Source of the DNA: Metabacillus sp. B2-18
Lineage (GTDB): Bacteria; Bacillota; Bacilli; Bacillales; Bacillaceae
Length of the DNA stretch: 64,000 bases
Direction: 5' to 3'
Assembly: GCF_021117275.1 (NCBI RefSeq)
Contig: NZ_CP088245.1
Span: forward strand, 2,951,501-3,015,500
Made by a program: the position numbers and the translations under genes. Shown here in pieces: positions 38,521 to 46,951 of this stretch; the first letter of the stretch is position 1, and each line of letters opens with the position of its first letter. The notes under the pieces are model-generated. The model searched no databases and was not told the origin of the DNA. It was given only the letters and a program-made list of their open reading frames with translations.

Positions 38521-39855
38521 CTATTCATAAACAACACGTACTGTTTTACCTTGTGGTCTTGGAAGTTTATCAACGAACTCAAGTTTAAATGGAATTCCAG
38601 ATGCAAACTCCAATTTACTTTCTAATGAATCTGCTAGATGATTTGATGCTTCAACACCTTCAGCAAGTTCGCATCTTACGTGGATTGCTTCATTATCTTC
38701 TTCTTTTGCTAAAACAAATTCAAACCAGTTACCAATTTCAGGTTCACGCATTAAGAACTCTTCTAAATAAAATGGTGAAAGTGATGTTCCGTTATATTTG
38801 ATTTGATCAACAACTCTTCCTCGTAAATAGAACTTAGGCATCGTAACACCACAAGAACATGTTTCAGACTCAATATAGCCTATGTCTCCAGTTCGGAAGC
38901 GCAAAATTGGTGTATCATAACGAAGAGCACTTGTTACGACAATTTCACCAATCTCCCCTTCATCAAGTGATTCACCTGTTTTCGGATCCACAATCTCAAC
39001 AATTGCATGTGCTTGAGCTAAATGATAGCCGTCATGACTGTCGCACTCAATACCTAACACTCCACATTCAAGGCTGCCATAAAAGAAATTAGCTGTAGCT
39101 CCCCAAAGCTCTTCAAGACGCTCACGGAATGCAGGTGAACATCCTTCACCTGTGATCCATAATTTCTTTAATTGCAAGCTCTTCAAGTCAAATTGTTGTT
39201 CTTCCGCTTCTTCTGCAAGCAACATTGCCCATGAAGGCGTTGTAATAACAACATTAGGCTGTAAATCTTTTATCATTTTCAATGTTTTCTTAGGTGTTGA
39301 ATAAGCTCCACCTTTACCAGCAGGGATAACCGTTGCTTCACAACCTTCCATAAATGTTTTATGAAAAGCTAAACCTGCTGCACTCATTTCATATGGCAAG
39401 GCATTTAAGCAAACATCGCCAGGATCTACTTCAAAAAGCTTTGGATAGCGTGGAGCAAGATCATGTAAATAATAATCATTCCACGTATACATCATATAAA
39501 TCTCTTCTCCACCCGTTGTACCAGTAGAAACCTGAACAAGTGCAATATCTTTTTTATCTACCGTTAATAAAATATAGGGTTTGCCGCGCAGTTCATCTTT
39601 CGTTAAGAAAGGTAACTTACTTAAATCACTTACTGATTTAATATCATTCGGCTTCATATTCACTTCATCTAACTTTTGTCTGTAAAACTCATTTTTTTCA
39701 TATGCGTTTTTAACAATATGCTTTAACGATTCTAAATGATAAGAGTCAATCTGTTGCTGTGACATTTGATCAGGATGAGTGGTGCCATTGAAAAATCGCT
39801 TAATCGTTAAAGGCATTCTTACCTTTTTGATTTTTTTCTCAAATAATGAGCTCAT
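38521..39855 (-). CDS. PaaK-like adenylate-forming enzyme, copy 2
   Basis: A 444-residue homologue of phenylacetate-CoA ligase. Motifs: VSTGTTGGEEIYMMYTW (A3), NFFYGSLECG, LRFRTGDIGY, a CSCG knuckle and LRGRVVDQIKYNG, with the C-terminal KLPRPQGKTVRVV that carries the catalytic Lys of ligases. The set is more complete than in copy 1, so this enzyme is likely catalytically competent. The two copies differ around the A3 motif and may handle different acids. Start ATG overlaps the preceding stop as ATGA, showing tight coupling to the TPR gene. Confidence 0.85.
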   Translation of the reverse strand: MSSLFEKKIKKVRMPLTIKRFFNGTTHPDQMSQQQIDSYHLESLKHIVKNAYEKNEFYRQKLDEVNMKPNDIKSVSDLSKLPFLTKDELRGKPYILLTVDKKDIALVQVSTGTTGGEEIYMMYTWNDYYLHDLAPRYPKLFEVDPGDVCLNALPYEMSAAGLAFHKTFMEGCEATVIPAGKGGAYSTPKKTLKMIKDLQPNVVITTPSWAMLLAEEAEEQQFDLKSLQLKKLWITGEGCSPAFRERLEELWGATANFFYGSLECGVLGIECDSHDGYHLAQAHAIVEIVDPKTGESLDEGEIGEIVVTSALRYDTPILRFRTGDIGYIESETCSCGVTMPKFYLRGRVVDQIKYNGTSLSPFYLEEFLMREPEIGNWFEFVLAKEEDNEAIHVRCELAEGVEASNHLADSLESKLEFASGIPFKLEFVDKLPRPQGKTVRVVYE

Positions 39856-41780
39856 TCTTCTTCACCTACCTGATGTGCAATTCGACGAGCATACTCTGAA
39901 TGAGGATCTTCTTTCATAAGAGTTTTCCAAGTTTTCATTGCTTTGTCTATGAAACTAGTTTTTTTGTATAAATGCCCTAAATCATACAACAGTTTTAAAT
40001 ACTGCTCTTTTGTAATTGGAGCATTTTCGCGATTGTTTTCATATGCTGATTTAACCGATTTAAAATCTTTAGCTGCCTTGTCGCTAGTATGGAAAAATCC
40101 TTCCGGTAAACACATATAAATACAGCCTCGCAAATATTTTAATTCTGGGTCATCAGATTTAATGCAAGATTTTAATAGTTTTAAGCCTTTAATTGTTTCA
40201 CCAAACATTTCTTGTGGATCACTTGCAAATTTGCCCTTTAACGCAACAGATGCTGCATAATAGGTTTTAGCAATTTCACAATCCGGAAAAGCATCTTTTG
40301 CTTTTTCCCATGCTTCTAAGCTTTGTTTAGCTGCAGCCTTACTACCTTTTGCACCTAAGTGATGCATTTCTTTTGCTGCTTCATATAGCTTTTCTTTTGT
40401 TACAGTAGAAAGGGTCCGAAGATCAATTTCCTTATAAGAGTGAATGTTTAATTTCTCTTGAACTCTCTCTTTTATATCTTTAGAAGGTCTGAGCTTTAAT
40501 AGCTTATTCCATGTCTCATGTGCAGCATCAAGCATATCTAGCTTTTCATATGCAAAACCTAGATCAAATAGTAGTTGATGATGTGTGTCTGCTCCCGCTT
40601 CTTTAAGATAATCTTCAGCTTTTAATAATGTTTCTATATCACTTACAGCGATCGCAGCTCTTCTAAAGAAAAGTTCCGGTAAACGCAAGCAGTGCCTCGA
40701 ACGAATTGCACGTAACTCATGCAAAGACGGATGTTCATTGATTAAGCTATCCATTGCCTTCATAGACTTAATAGCTGAACCGAACATTTCGTACGTGTTA
40801 ATAGAATCACGACCTTGCATAGACTGAAGGTCAATATAAATCATCTCTACCTCTGGTGAAGGATTGGTTAACACAAAAACATCAAAGAAATTAAGAGCTT
40901 CTTTCACATCATCAGCATCACCATATAATGCTTTTTTATAATATTCCATTGCTTCATCAGTGAGCCCTTCATTAGAAACTTCATAATTATTGTCCACCGG
41001 TTTAGCTTTATCTTCAGCTTCATTAAAATGTCCACCATGTTTAAGTGCTTTTAATTTTTCCTGGTAATTTGTAGCTTTTTCTAGTTGATTTGTTCGTTTA
41101 CATGCTTCAACTAAGTTCTTTAATACTTCTGTATACTCAGCTTCCGATAGAATAGATGAGTTCCCTTCAAATGCAGTTACCAAGTATGAAAAATCCTCAA
41201 TTGCAGTAGATGTTCGTTGAAAATATAATTCAGGTAGACGATAGCACACATTTCCTCTTAAAAATCTTGCTAGAACAAGATCAGGAGAAGTTTCAACTAC
41301 TTCGTCTAGTTGTTTTAAACCTTCTAATGCATATTTCATTTTGTCTGTTACACTATTTGCATCTCTTGCTAGTAGAGTTGTGGCACTTCCATAGTAAGCT
41401 TTTATTTCCAAATTTTTCGGCTGCTTTTTAGATAACTCTTTTAGTGATGAATAAGCTTTCTTTACAGCTAGTTTATTGCCCTTAATACCTGCATCATGAT
41501 CCTTAATAGCTTCTTCTAAAGGTGACTGAGATTGGACAGGGTTTTTACTAGTTTTATTTGACAAATCTTCTTCTTTTTTTATTTTTGTTGGAACATGATT
41601 AGAAGTAGTTTGTTCTTTCACTTGCTGATTCCTTGTTTTAGTAGTTGCTGCTTCCATATTGTTTAATTGTGGCTGGGTATACTGAGCAACTTTTTTATTG
41701 ATTACTTTTTTTGCTTTATTCATAAAAGGGTTTGTTTTCATTAATGATTCCAACAAATCTTCTCTTTTTCTGAAACTCAA
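39852..41780 (-). CDS. Large TPR-like protein with three repeats of a new ~150-residue module
   Basis: A 642-residue helical protein. A charged, Gln-rich N-terminal part (1-85) precedes three similar modules, starting near 88, 275 and 475. Each has a helix pair with K.A...LK.LD, then a hallmark: CYRLPELYFQRT, HCLRLPELFFRRA and YMCLPEGFFHTS. Each ends with a TPR-like helix pair (DLGFAYEKLDMLDAAHETWNKLL). The small neighbour carries a fourth copy. A scaffold or binding role for the pathway enzymes is inferred. TTG start behind AGGGAG, five bases after the previous gene. Confidence 0.7.
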   Translation of the reverse strand: MSFRKREDLLESLMKTNPFMNKAKKVINKKVAQYTQPQLNNMEAATTKTRNQQVKEQTTSNHVPTKIKKEEDLSNKTSKNPVQSQSPLEEAIKDHDAGIKGNKLAVKKAYSSLKELSKKQPKNLEIKAYYGSATTLLARDANSVTDKMKYALEGLKQLDEVVETSPDLVLARFLRGNVCYRLPELYFQRTSTAIEDFSYLVTAFEGNSSILSEAEYTEVLKNLVEACKRTNQLEKATNYQEKLKALKHGGHFNEAEDKAKPVDNNYEVSNEGLTDEAMEYYKKALYGDADDVKEALNFFDVFVLTNPSPEVEMIYIDLQSMQGRDSINTYEMFGSAIKSMKAMDSLINEHPSLHELRAIRSRHCLRLPELFFRRAAIAVSDIETLLKAEDYLKEAGADTHHQLLFDLGFAYEKLDMLDAAHETWNKLLKLRPSKDIKERVQEKLNIHSYKEIDLRTLSTVTKEKLYEAAKEMHHLGAKGSKAAAKQSLEAWEKAKDAFPDCEIAKTYYAASVALKGKFASDPQEMFGETIKGLKLLKSCIKSDDPELKYLRGCIYMCLPEGFFHTSDKAAKDFKSVKSAYENNRENAPITKEQYLKLLYDLGHLYKKTSFIDKAMKTWKTLMKEDPHSEYARRIAHQVGEEE

Positions 41781-41782
41781 GT

Positions 41783-42349
41783 TTATTCACTCCCTGTTTT
41801 CCTTGCCTGTTCAACAAGTTTTTTATATTTTCCGCTATTTATTTTTAGTAGTTTCTCCCAAGTATTCTCGGCATTTTTAGAATCACCGATTGTTTGATAT
41901 GAACTACCTAGATTTAATAGAAACTCACAGTATTGGTCTTTTGAAATATCAGTTTTCTTTTTTTCATAATCACTAATTAAAAACTGAAAATCTTCAATAG
42001 CAGTTTTTGTTCGTTTAAAATACATTTCGGGCAATCGATAAGCAACGTTTGCTCGAAGCATTCTTATTTCTGTGTGATTTGGTTCTGCCTTTACTGCCTT
42101 ATCGAGAGCTTTTAATCCTCTTTTTGCTAAGTTCATTTTTTCAATTAAATCAGGGTGATCTCTTGCTATTAGGGCAGATGAACTCCCAAAATATGCTTCA
42201 ACAATGCTATAATTCATAGCTTGAAGCTTTATTTTTTTCAAAATATCATAAGCTTTTTTTGCTGCTTGTTGATCTCCATCGATTGCCTTTTGGTGAAGTT
42301 TAACTGCCTCTTCAAAGTCTTTTTCCCAATCACCTTTTTGATAAGTCAA
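41783..42349 (-). CDS. Single-module TPR-like protein, first gene of the operon
   Basis: A 188-residue protein made of one copy of the module found three times in the next gene: YFGSSSALIARDHPDLIEKM, then LRANVAYRLPEMYFKRTKTA and a terminal TPR-like pair (LNLGSSYQTIGDSKNAENTW). The frame allows GTG 42358 directly next to AAAAGGAGG; TTG 42349 with 8 bases of spacing is the better start. It heads an operon of nine genes. The single and triple proteins probably arose by duplication and may act together. Confidence 0.65.
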   Translation of the reverse strand: MTYQKGDWEKDFEEAVKLHQKAIDGDQQAAKKAYDILKKIKLQAMNYSIVEAYFGSSSALIARDHPDLIEKMNLAKRGLKALDKAVKAEPNHTEIRMLRANVAYRLPEMYFKRTKTAIEDFQFLISDYEKKKTDISKDQYCEFLLNLGSSYQTIGDSKNAENTWEKLLKINSGKYKKLVEQARKTGSE

Positions 42350-42747
42350 TCCTTCCACCTCCTTTTAACCAATACATGTTCGTAAATCTATCTCACTCAA
42401 TCTTCTTGAGTACATTTACAACTTATGTGAGTGATAAAGTATGGTGATAGACATTAATGGAAAAGAAGATATTTGATGATAGAGTCCACAATGTAAGCGA
42501 TATCATTTAACTAATTCTTGATTTTCTTATTGTTGTATAGACTATTAAACCTATTTAAAGAAGAATTTTAAAAATGTGCTTTATGAGCTTAAGTATTCTC
42601 ATAAGAGGTCAATTAAAGAAAAGGCTAATCCTATTAGAACAAAGAACAAAATTCTATATCGCACAAAATATAAATCATTTATGCAAATTTAAACATAAAA
42701 AACCATCAGATTTTATCTGACAGTTAAAAAAGAACGATAAAGCTAGT
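42350..42747. promoter_or_regulatory. 398-base upstream region of the accessory operon
   Basis: No gene is seen here. It should hold the operon promoter. A dyad ACTCAA-TCTTC-TTGAGT lies at 42395-42411, about 50 bases before the first start. On the minus strand CATACTTTA (42435-42443) resembles a -10 of the mother-cell sigma factors, but no matching -35 was found, so this is weak. A second dyad, TTATGAG with CTCATAA, lies near 42587-42604. The left part ends at the DUF421 terminator. Confidence 0.4.
42697..42725 (-). terminator. Terminator after the DUF421 gene
   Basis: On the minus strand AACTGTCAGAT pairs with ATCTGATGGTT (one mismatch), followed by TTTT. Confidence 0.75.
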
Positions 42748-43377
42748 TTATTGGAGATGACTAGGAGGTGTTGGGCTGTGTTTACCTTTTGTTATTTCAG
42801 TAAATAAAGTCGTATTCTGTGTTGATGGTTGATTTTGCTGCATATTAAGGTCTAATGGAATGACCCCCATTGATTGCTTTATTTGCTGAATTTCCTGTAA
42901 GATCATATTTATATCTTCTTTTGTTGCTGGCTTTTTATTCTCTTTTAATTCAAAACCAATTTGACCATTTGGTTCTAATGTTGCATATTTAATATCTTCC
43001 ATCTTATTAACATTTGATTGTCTTAGCTTCATTTCCAGTAAGTCAACTGAAAGACGAAGCTTTTTTAATTGGCCTTCTTGCAGCTTTCCATCTTTAATTA
43101 AGATTTTGGCTTTTCCTGAAATGAACTTTTCAAGCTTATCAGATTTTATTTGAGTAAATTCCACTACTACAAGCGTTAGGACAAGGGTTAAACCAACCAC
43201 TAATGTTGTCCATACATTTTTTCCAACTAACGGTTGAACAAGTAAAGATCCAATTCCAATCATAATCACTACTTGAGCTAATGTCATTTGCGAGATTGAC
43301 TTTCTTCCTGCTATTCTTAAGAGGATTGTCCCACCAATCACAATAATGACGCTTTTCCAAATCAAATCCAAATCCAT
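42748..43377 (-). CDS. DUF421 (YetF-family) membrane protein
   Basis: A 209-residue protein with three N-terminal membrane helices (about 5-80) and the conserved cytoplasmic YetF domain (FISGKAKILIKDGKLQEGQLKKLRLS, KMEDIKYATLEPNGQIGFELK). Members occur in many spore formers, some linked to spore membranes and resistance. The C-terminal tail is Gln/Pro-rich and lacks known domains. The frame opens at 43401, but AAAGGTGG 10 bases before ATG 43377 fixes the start. Single gene. Confidence 0.85.
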   Translation of the reverse strand: MDLDLIWKSVIIVIGGTILLRIAGRKSISQMTLAQVVIMIGIGSLLVQPLVGKNVWTTLVVGLTLVLTLVVVEFTQIKSDKLEKFISGKAKILIKDGKLQEGQLKKLRLSVDLLEMKLRQSNVNKMEDIKYATLEPNGQIGFELKENKKPATKEDINMILQEIQQIKQSMGVIPLDLNMQQNQPSTQNTTLFTEITKGKHSPTPPSHLQ

Positions 43378-43467
43378 GGTTAATAAAACCACCTTTATCA
43401 TTAGTTACTATTATTTTTTGTAAATTCCCTTATTTTATGCTTTTTAGGAAAGAAAGGATAGAAATGA

Positions 43468-44634
43468 ATGACAAACAGATTCAAATTTATTGATTCAATT
43501 CGAGGCCTTGCATTGTTTGGAATACTTCTCGTTAATATGAAGAGCTTTCAATCTCCAGAGTTCATCGATACGATGTTTAGCAAAACTTCTTATAAAGATG
43601 ATTTTGATCAAGGACTTTATTACTTTTTGCAATTGTTTATTCAAATGAAATTTTACCCCATTTTTTCCTTTTTATTTGGATTGAGTTTTTATCTTTTTAT
43701 GATTAAATCAACTCTTTCCAACTTTGTTTCAAGAACACTTTTTCTATTTTTGATCGGAATAATTCACCTTATCTTTATTTGGTATGGTGACATTTTACAT
43801 GTTTACGCGATAACAAGTGTGTTTCTCCTATTCTTCCATAAGCTTTCGAGCAAAAAGGTTGCAATGTGGAGTATAAGCTTATTATTTGCTTACCATTTAT
43901 TTCTTTTCGCGTCTATATTTGTTTCTGCTTCTACGATTCCAACAGCGAGCCAAAGTAAAATCGCATTAGAGTATATTCAAATGTATAAGGAAGCTCCTTA
44001 TTTTGAGTGGGTATTGTTTCGCTTTAACATTGAAGTATTGCCGATACTTCAACAGCTACCAATTGTCATGATTCCTGTATTAGGTTGGTTTTTATTAGGT
44101 TTGTTCGCAGGGAAAGAGAAGCTATACGAGAGAACCCATAGAAATATAGTTCGTATAAATAAGTGGTGGAAAATTAGTTTATTTTTAAGCTTGATTACAG
44201 TATGTTTGAATGGACTAGCTATACTCACAAACTTAGATGACGACAGTATTACCTATTTTCTTACTAGCTTGAGTGGTCTTTTTCTTGCTGTTTTTTATAT
44301 CACGGCGATCTATTTGCTTAGTAGTCGGACTATTTTCAAGAAGATTCTTTCTCCCTTCCAATATGTTGGGAGAATGTCACTGACCAATTATTTAGCTCAA
44401 TCCATAATGGTCATTTCCTTTTTTCGTTTTTTTCACATGTATAACACCCTAACTCTTACTGAAGGGTTGTTAATCAGTTTAGCTCTCTTTGTCATACAGC
44501 TTGGAATTAGTTATATATGGTTATCTTACTTCTACTATGGTCCATTAGAATGGATTTGGCGCAGCTTTACTTATCAAAAAATAAGTCCTTTTTTCATTAA
44601 CAAAGAATCACACAAGTTAAAAATCCAAAAATAA
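43468..44634 (+). CDS. DUF418 multi-span membrane protein
   Basis: A 388-residue protein with about ten hydrophobic helices. The N-terminal FIDSIRGLALFGILLVNM signature and the C-terminal VGRMSLTNYLAQSIM and YGPLEWIWRSFTY blocks define the YeiB/DUF418 family. These relate to acyltransferase-like membrane proteins; the substrate is unknown. Divergent from the DUF421 gene with 90 bases between starts. RBS AAAGGATAG. Confidence 0.88.
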   Translation: MTNRFKFIDSIRGLALFGILLVNMKSFQSPEFIDTMFSKTSYKDDFDQGLYYFLQLFIQMKFYPIFSFLFGLSFYLFMIKSTLSNFVSRTLFLFLIGIIHLIFIWYGDILHVYAITSVFLLFFHKLSSKKVAMWSISLLFAYHLFLFASIFVSASTIPTASQSKIALEYIQMYKEAPYFEWVLFRFNIEVLPILQQLPIVMIPVLGWFLLGLFAGKEKLYERTHRNIVRINKWWKISLFLSLITVCLNGLAILTNLDDDSITYFLTSLSGLFLAVFYITAIYLLSSRTIFKKILSPFQYVGRMSLTNYLAQSIMVISFFRFFHMYNTLTLTEGLLISLALFVIQLGISYIWLSYFYYGPLEWIWRSFTYQKISPFFINKESHKLKIQK

Positions 44635-44706
44635 TTTCCAAATTGTATAACAGCGAATAAAACAGGTAAAAATAAAATGTTGATAAATTTTTAGGAGGTT
44701 ATACAA

Positions 44707-44889
44707 TTGGATATGAATCGAGTAAAACAAATCTTATCTTCATCTGCTGATATTAAAGTTATGTATAATGGTAGTTCTGTTTGGATTGATGAATTGCATG
44801 AAGAGCAAGGAATGGTTACTTGTCATTTAAGAGGACCACTTGAAGAACGTTCACAGGTAAGTGTTGCAGAACTAAAAGAAGTAGAGTAA
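44707..44889 (+). CDS. sspH: H-type small acid-soluble spore protein
   Basis: A 60-residue protein matching the SspH family: NRVKQILSSSADIKVMYNG, then VWIDELHEEQGMVTCHLRGPLEE and a C-terminal VSVAELKE strand. SspH is found in the spore core and made under sigma-G. Starts at TTG with AGGAGG 8 bases upstream; ATG 44713 is the other choice and gives the usual MNxxR start. One Cys is present, which is uncommon. Confidence 0.85.
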   Translation: MDMNRVKQILSSSADIKVMYNGSSVWIDELHEEQGMVTCHLRGPLEERSQVSVAELKEVE

Positions 44890-45028
44890 TACGAAGGTTA
44901 TTAAATAAAGCTAATCAGGCTTGAAATAAGGTAATAACATAGGAATTTGTTAACATTTATACATATTGTTAGAAAAAATGTGTATAATGTACTTAGTACT
45001 AAATCTCCTTACTAAAGGATGTGTTGAT

Positions 45029-45238
45029 ATGAGATTTCAACAACAAGTTGAAAAACCACCAGAGGTAAGCTTAAAAATTTGGACTTGTGGTTCAGAAGAT
45101 TGTAATGGTTGGATGCGTGATAATTTTAAATCAAACGAAGAGCCTGATTGTCCTCTTTGTGGACACGCAATGATTGAAGGAGAACGCACATTACCTGTTC
45201 TAGAGAATTTTTCCGCTGTAAGCCACAAAAAGGAATAA
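45029..45238 (+). CDS. ydjO: YdjO-family cold-inducible Cys protein
   Basis: A 69-residue zinc-ribbon-like protein: WTCGSEDCNGWMRDNF and CPLCGHAMIEGERTLPVL give a Cys4 site. The length, motif and C-terminal NFSAVSHKK match YdjO of B. subtilis, annotated as cold-inducible. An AAAGGATG site is 7 bases before ATG. Upstream there is an inverted repeat TTATACA with TGTATAA around 44963-44998. The exact role is not known. Confidence 0.88.
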   Translation: MRFQQQVEKPPEVSLKIWTCGSEDCNGWMRDNFKSNEEPDCPLCGHAMIEGERTLPVLENFSAVSHKKE

Positions 45239-45264
45239 TTTCATACACAACAGTAATACTGTTC

Positions 45265-45306
45265 AAAATAAAATTCCATGTATTCACATGGAATTTTATT
45301 TTTATT
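45265..45306. terminator. Terminator after ydjO
   Basis: AAAATAAAATTCCATG pairs with CATGGAATTTTATTTT, with T tracts on both sides. Confidence 0.9.
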
Positions 45307-45406
45307 TATTTCAGGCCGAATCATGCAATATGTAGTGCATTGTTTTTTAGGAAGGTTTTCCACAGTGAAAATTGTGAGAAAACAATGAAGGTAACTGAGG
45401 TGTAAA

Positions 45407-46075
45407 ATGTCTTGGATTGATGAGCAACTTATGAAGCATATTTTTGTATACAGTAAAGATCCATTCGATCCTGTTATTGTAAATAACATACCGAACGGAT
45501 GGAAACTAATTGGTAAAGGTAATTTTGCAGCTGTATTTACTCATCCTTCTTTAGACGGAAAAGTAGTAAAGGTTTATGCTGAAAACCGTGAAGGGATTAC
45601 AGAAGAAATCATGGTTTATAAAAATCTTGGAGAACACAATGCATATTCAAGATTATATGAGTATGGAGAAAGATATCTAGTTCTTAAAAAATTAGAAGGA
45701 ATTACGCTTTACCAAGCCTTTAATACAGGAACATTTATACCAAAAACTGTAATTGAAGATGTAGACAAAGCCATACATTTTGCTAAATCAAAAGGGTTAA
45801 ATCCTACTGATATACATGGAAAGAATATTACAATGAAAGATGGTAAAGGATATATAGTTGATGTATCCGACTTTCTAAAAACCTATTCCTGCCCAAAGTG
45901 GAAGCACTTTAAAAGGGGTTACTATTTAATCTATCTACCATTATTTAAAAACATTCGTATCCCTTTCCCTCATTGGCTACTAGAAAGAATTCGCAAAAGC
46001 TATCAATTTTACTTACTAGTAACCGGCTTTAGAAGAAAACAAGAATTATATAGTAATAAAAATAGATCTAGCTAA
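45407..46075 (+). CDS. Serine/threonine kinase-like protein (YrzF-like)
   Basis: A 222-residue small protein-kinase fold. Gly-rich loop: LIGKGNFAAVFTHP; ATP-binding Lys in KVVKVYAENREG; a reduced catalytic loop DIHGKNITMKDG (His-Gly-Lys-Asn) and IVDVSDFL in place of DFG. The C-terminal lobe is short and ends in a basic RKSYQFYLLVTGFRRKQ segment. The substrate may be a protein or small molecule. AGGTG precedes ATG. Similar small kinases of Bacillus include YrzF and YbdM. Confidence 0.75.
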   Translation: MSWIDEQLMKHIFVYSKDPFDPVIVNNIPNGWKLIGKGNFAAVFTHPSLDGKVVKVYAENREGITEEIMVYKNLGEHNAYSRLYEYGERYLVLKKLEGITLYQAFNTGTFIPKTVIEDVDKAIHFAKSKGLNPTDIHGKNITMKDGKGYIVDVSDFLKTYSCPKWKHFKRGYYLIYLPLFKNIRIPFPHWLLERIRKSYQFYLLVTGFRRKQELYSNKNRSS

Positions 46076-46114
46076 TAGTAACCATCTCTGGGGTTAATTA
46101 TAATCATCCATAAG

Positions 46115-46150
46115 AAAGGCACGCTGTTAATGGTTCTGCGTGCCCTTTTG
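46115..46150. terminator. Terminator between the kinase-like gene and proC
   Basis: GGCACGC pairs with GCGTGCC, followed by CTTTTGTTATT; A-rich on the other side. Confidence 0.8.
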
Positions 46151-46951
46151 TTATTCTTCTCCCTTTGCTTTTTTATTCGTTGCAATAACAGCCTGTTGAA
46201 CAAGTTGAGTAAACTGACCATTTTGTAACACCTTGATCCCTTCTGCTGTCGCACCTCCGGGTGTTGTTACTTGTTCCCTTAGTTCCCGCGCAGAAAGATT
46301 TCCTTTAAGCATCTCTGCAGATCCAATTACCATTTCGTTTACTAATTTCTCAGCCACTTCAGATGATACCCCCATCTTTTCAGTAAACTCTATTAGTGTT
46401 TCAACGAAAAGATAAACAAAAGCCGGTGCACTCCCAGTAACGGCAGTTAAATCATGAATTTGTTGTTCAGTGCAATATTGTGATGCTCCAATGGAATTTA
46501 CTAGCATTTCCATTTGTTTCTTATGTTTATCTTTAACAAACTTTCCATATGTATAAAGTGAAATGGAATGACCAATTGTAGCTGCCGTATTTGGCATTAT
46601 CCATCCAACAGGAGTGTTAGTTGGAAGGTTATCCTCTAAGTAGGCAGGTCCAATTCCTGCTGCTACTGTTACAATAAACTGATTGGTTATGTAAGGACTT
46701 ATTCTCTTAAGAATATCTTTATGTTCACCTGGCGGCATCGCCAATACAATAACATCTACTCTTTTAATAAACTTTTCAATTTCATGTATTGCATTAGCTT
46801 TATACTTTTTAGCTAATTCAGTAAGTCTCTCTGGATTTGATCTGTTCGAAACATAGATATGACTTATTTGTTCATCGCTTTTTTGGTATAACCCAGATAT
46901 GATTGCCTCTGCCATTCTACCTGCACCAATAAATAGTATCGAATTTCTCAT
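46151..46951 (-). CDS. proC: Pyrroline-5-carboxylate reductase
   Basis: A 266-residue enzyme for the last step of proline synthesis. The N-terminal Rossmann motif is FIGAGRMAEAII; NTAATIGHS and AVTGSAPAFVYLFVE follow. The family signature EQVTTPGGATAEGIKVL is near the C-terminus, so it is catalytically intact, unlike ComER. The frame opens at 46972, but GAGGTACAGG just before ATG 46951 is more likely. B. subtilis has proG, proH and proI paralogues; I cannot say which this one matches. An unassigned structured RNA lies upstream on the same strand. Confidence 0.88.
   Translation of the reverse strand: MRNSILFIGAGRMAEAIISGLYQKSDEQISHIYVSNRSNPERLTELAKKYKANAIHEIEKFIKRVDVIVLAMPPGEHKDILKRISPYITNQFIVTVAAGIGPAYLEDNLPTNTPVGWIMPNTAATIGHSISLYTYGKFVKDKHKKQMEMLVNSIGASQYCTEQQIHDLTAVTGSAPAFVYLFVETLIEFTEKMGVSSEVAEKLVNEMVIGSAEMLKGNLSARELREQVTTPGGATAEGIKVLQNGQFTQLVQQAVIATNKKAKGEE

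Noticed and set aside
34256..42349. Nonribosomal peptide or polyketide cluster
   Set aside because: No condensation, ketosynthase or phosphopantetheine carrier domain with the DSL serine motif is present; only stand-alone PaaK-like ligases.
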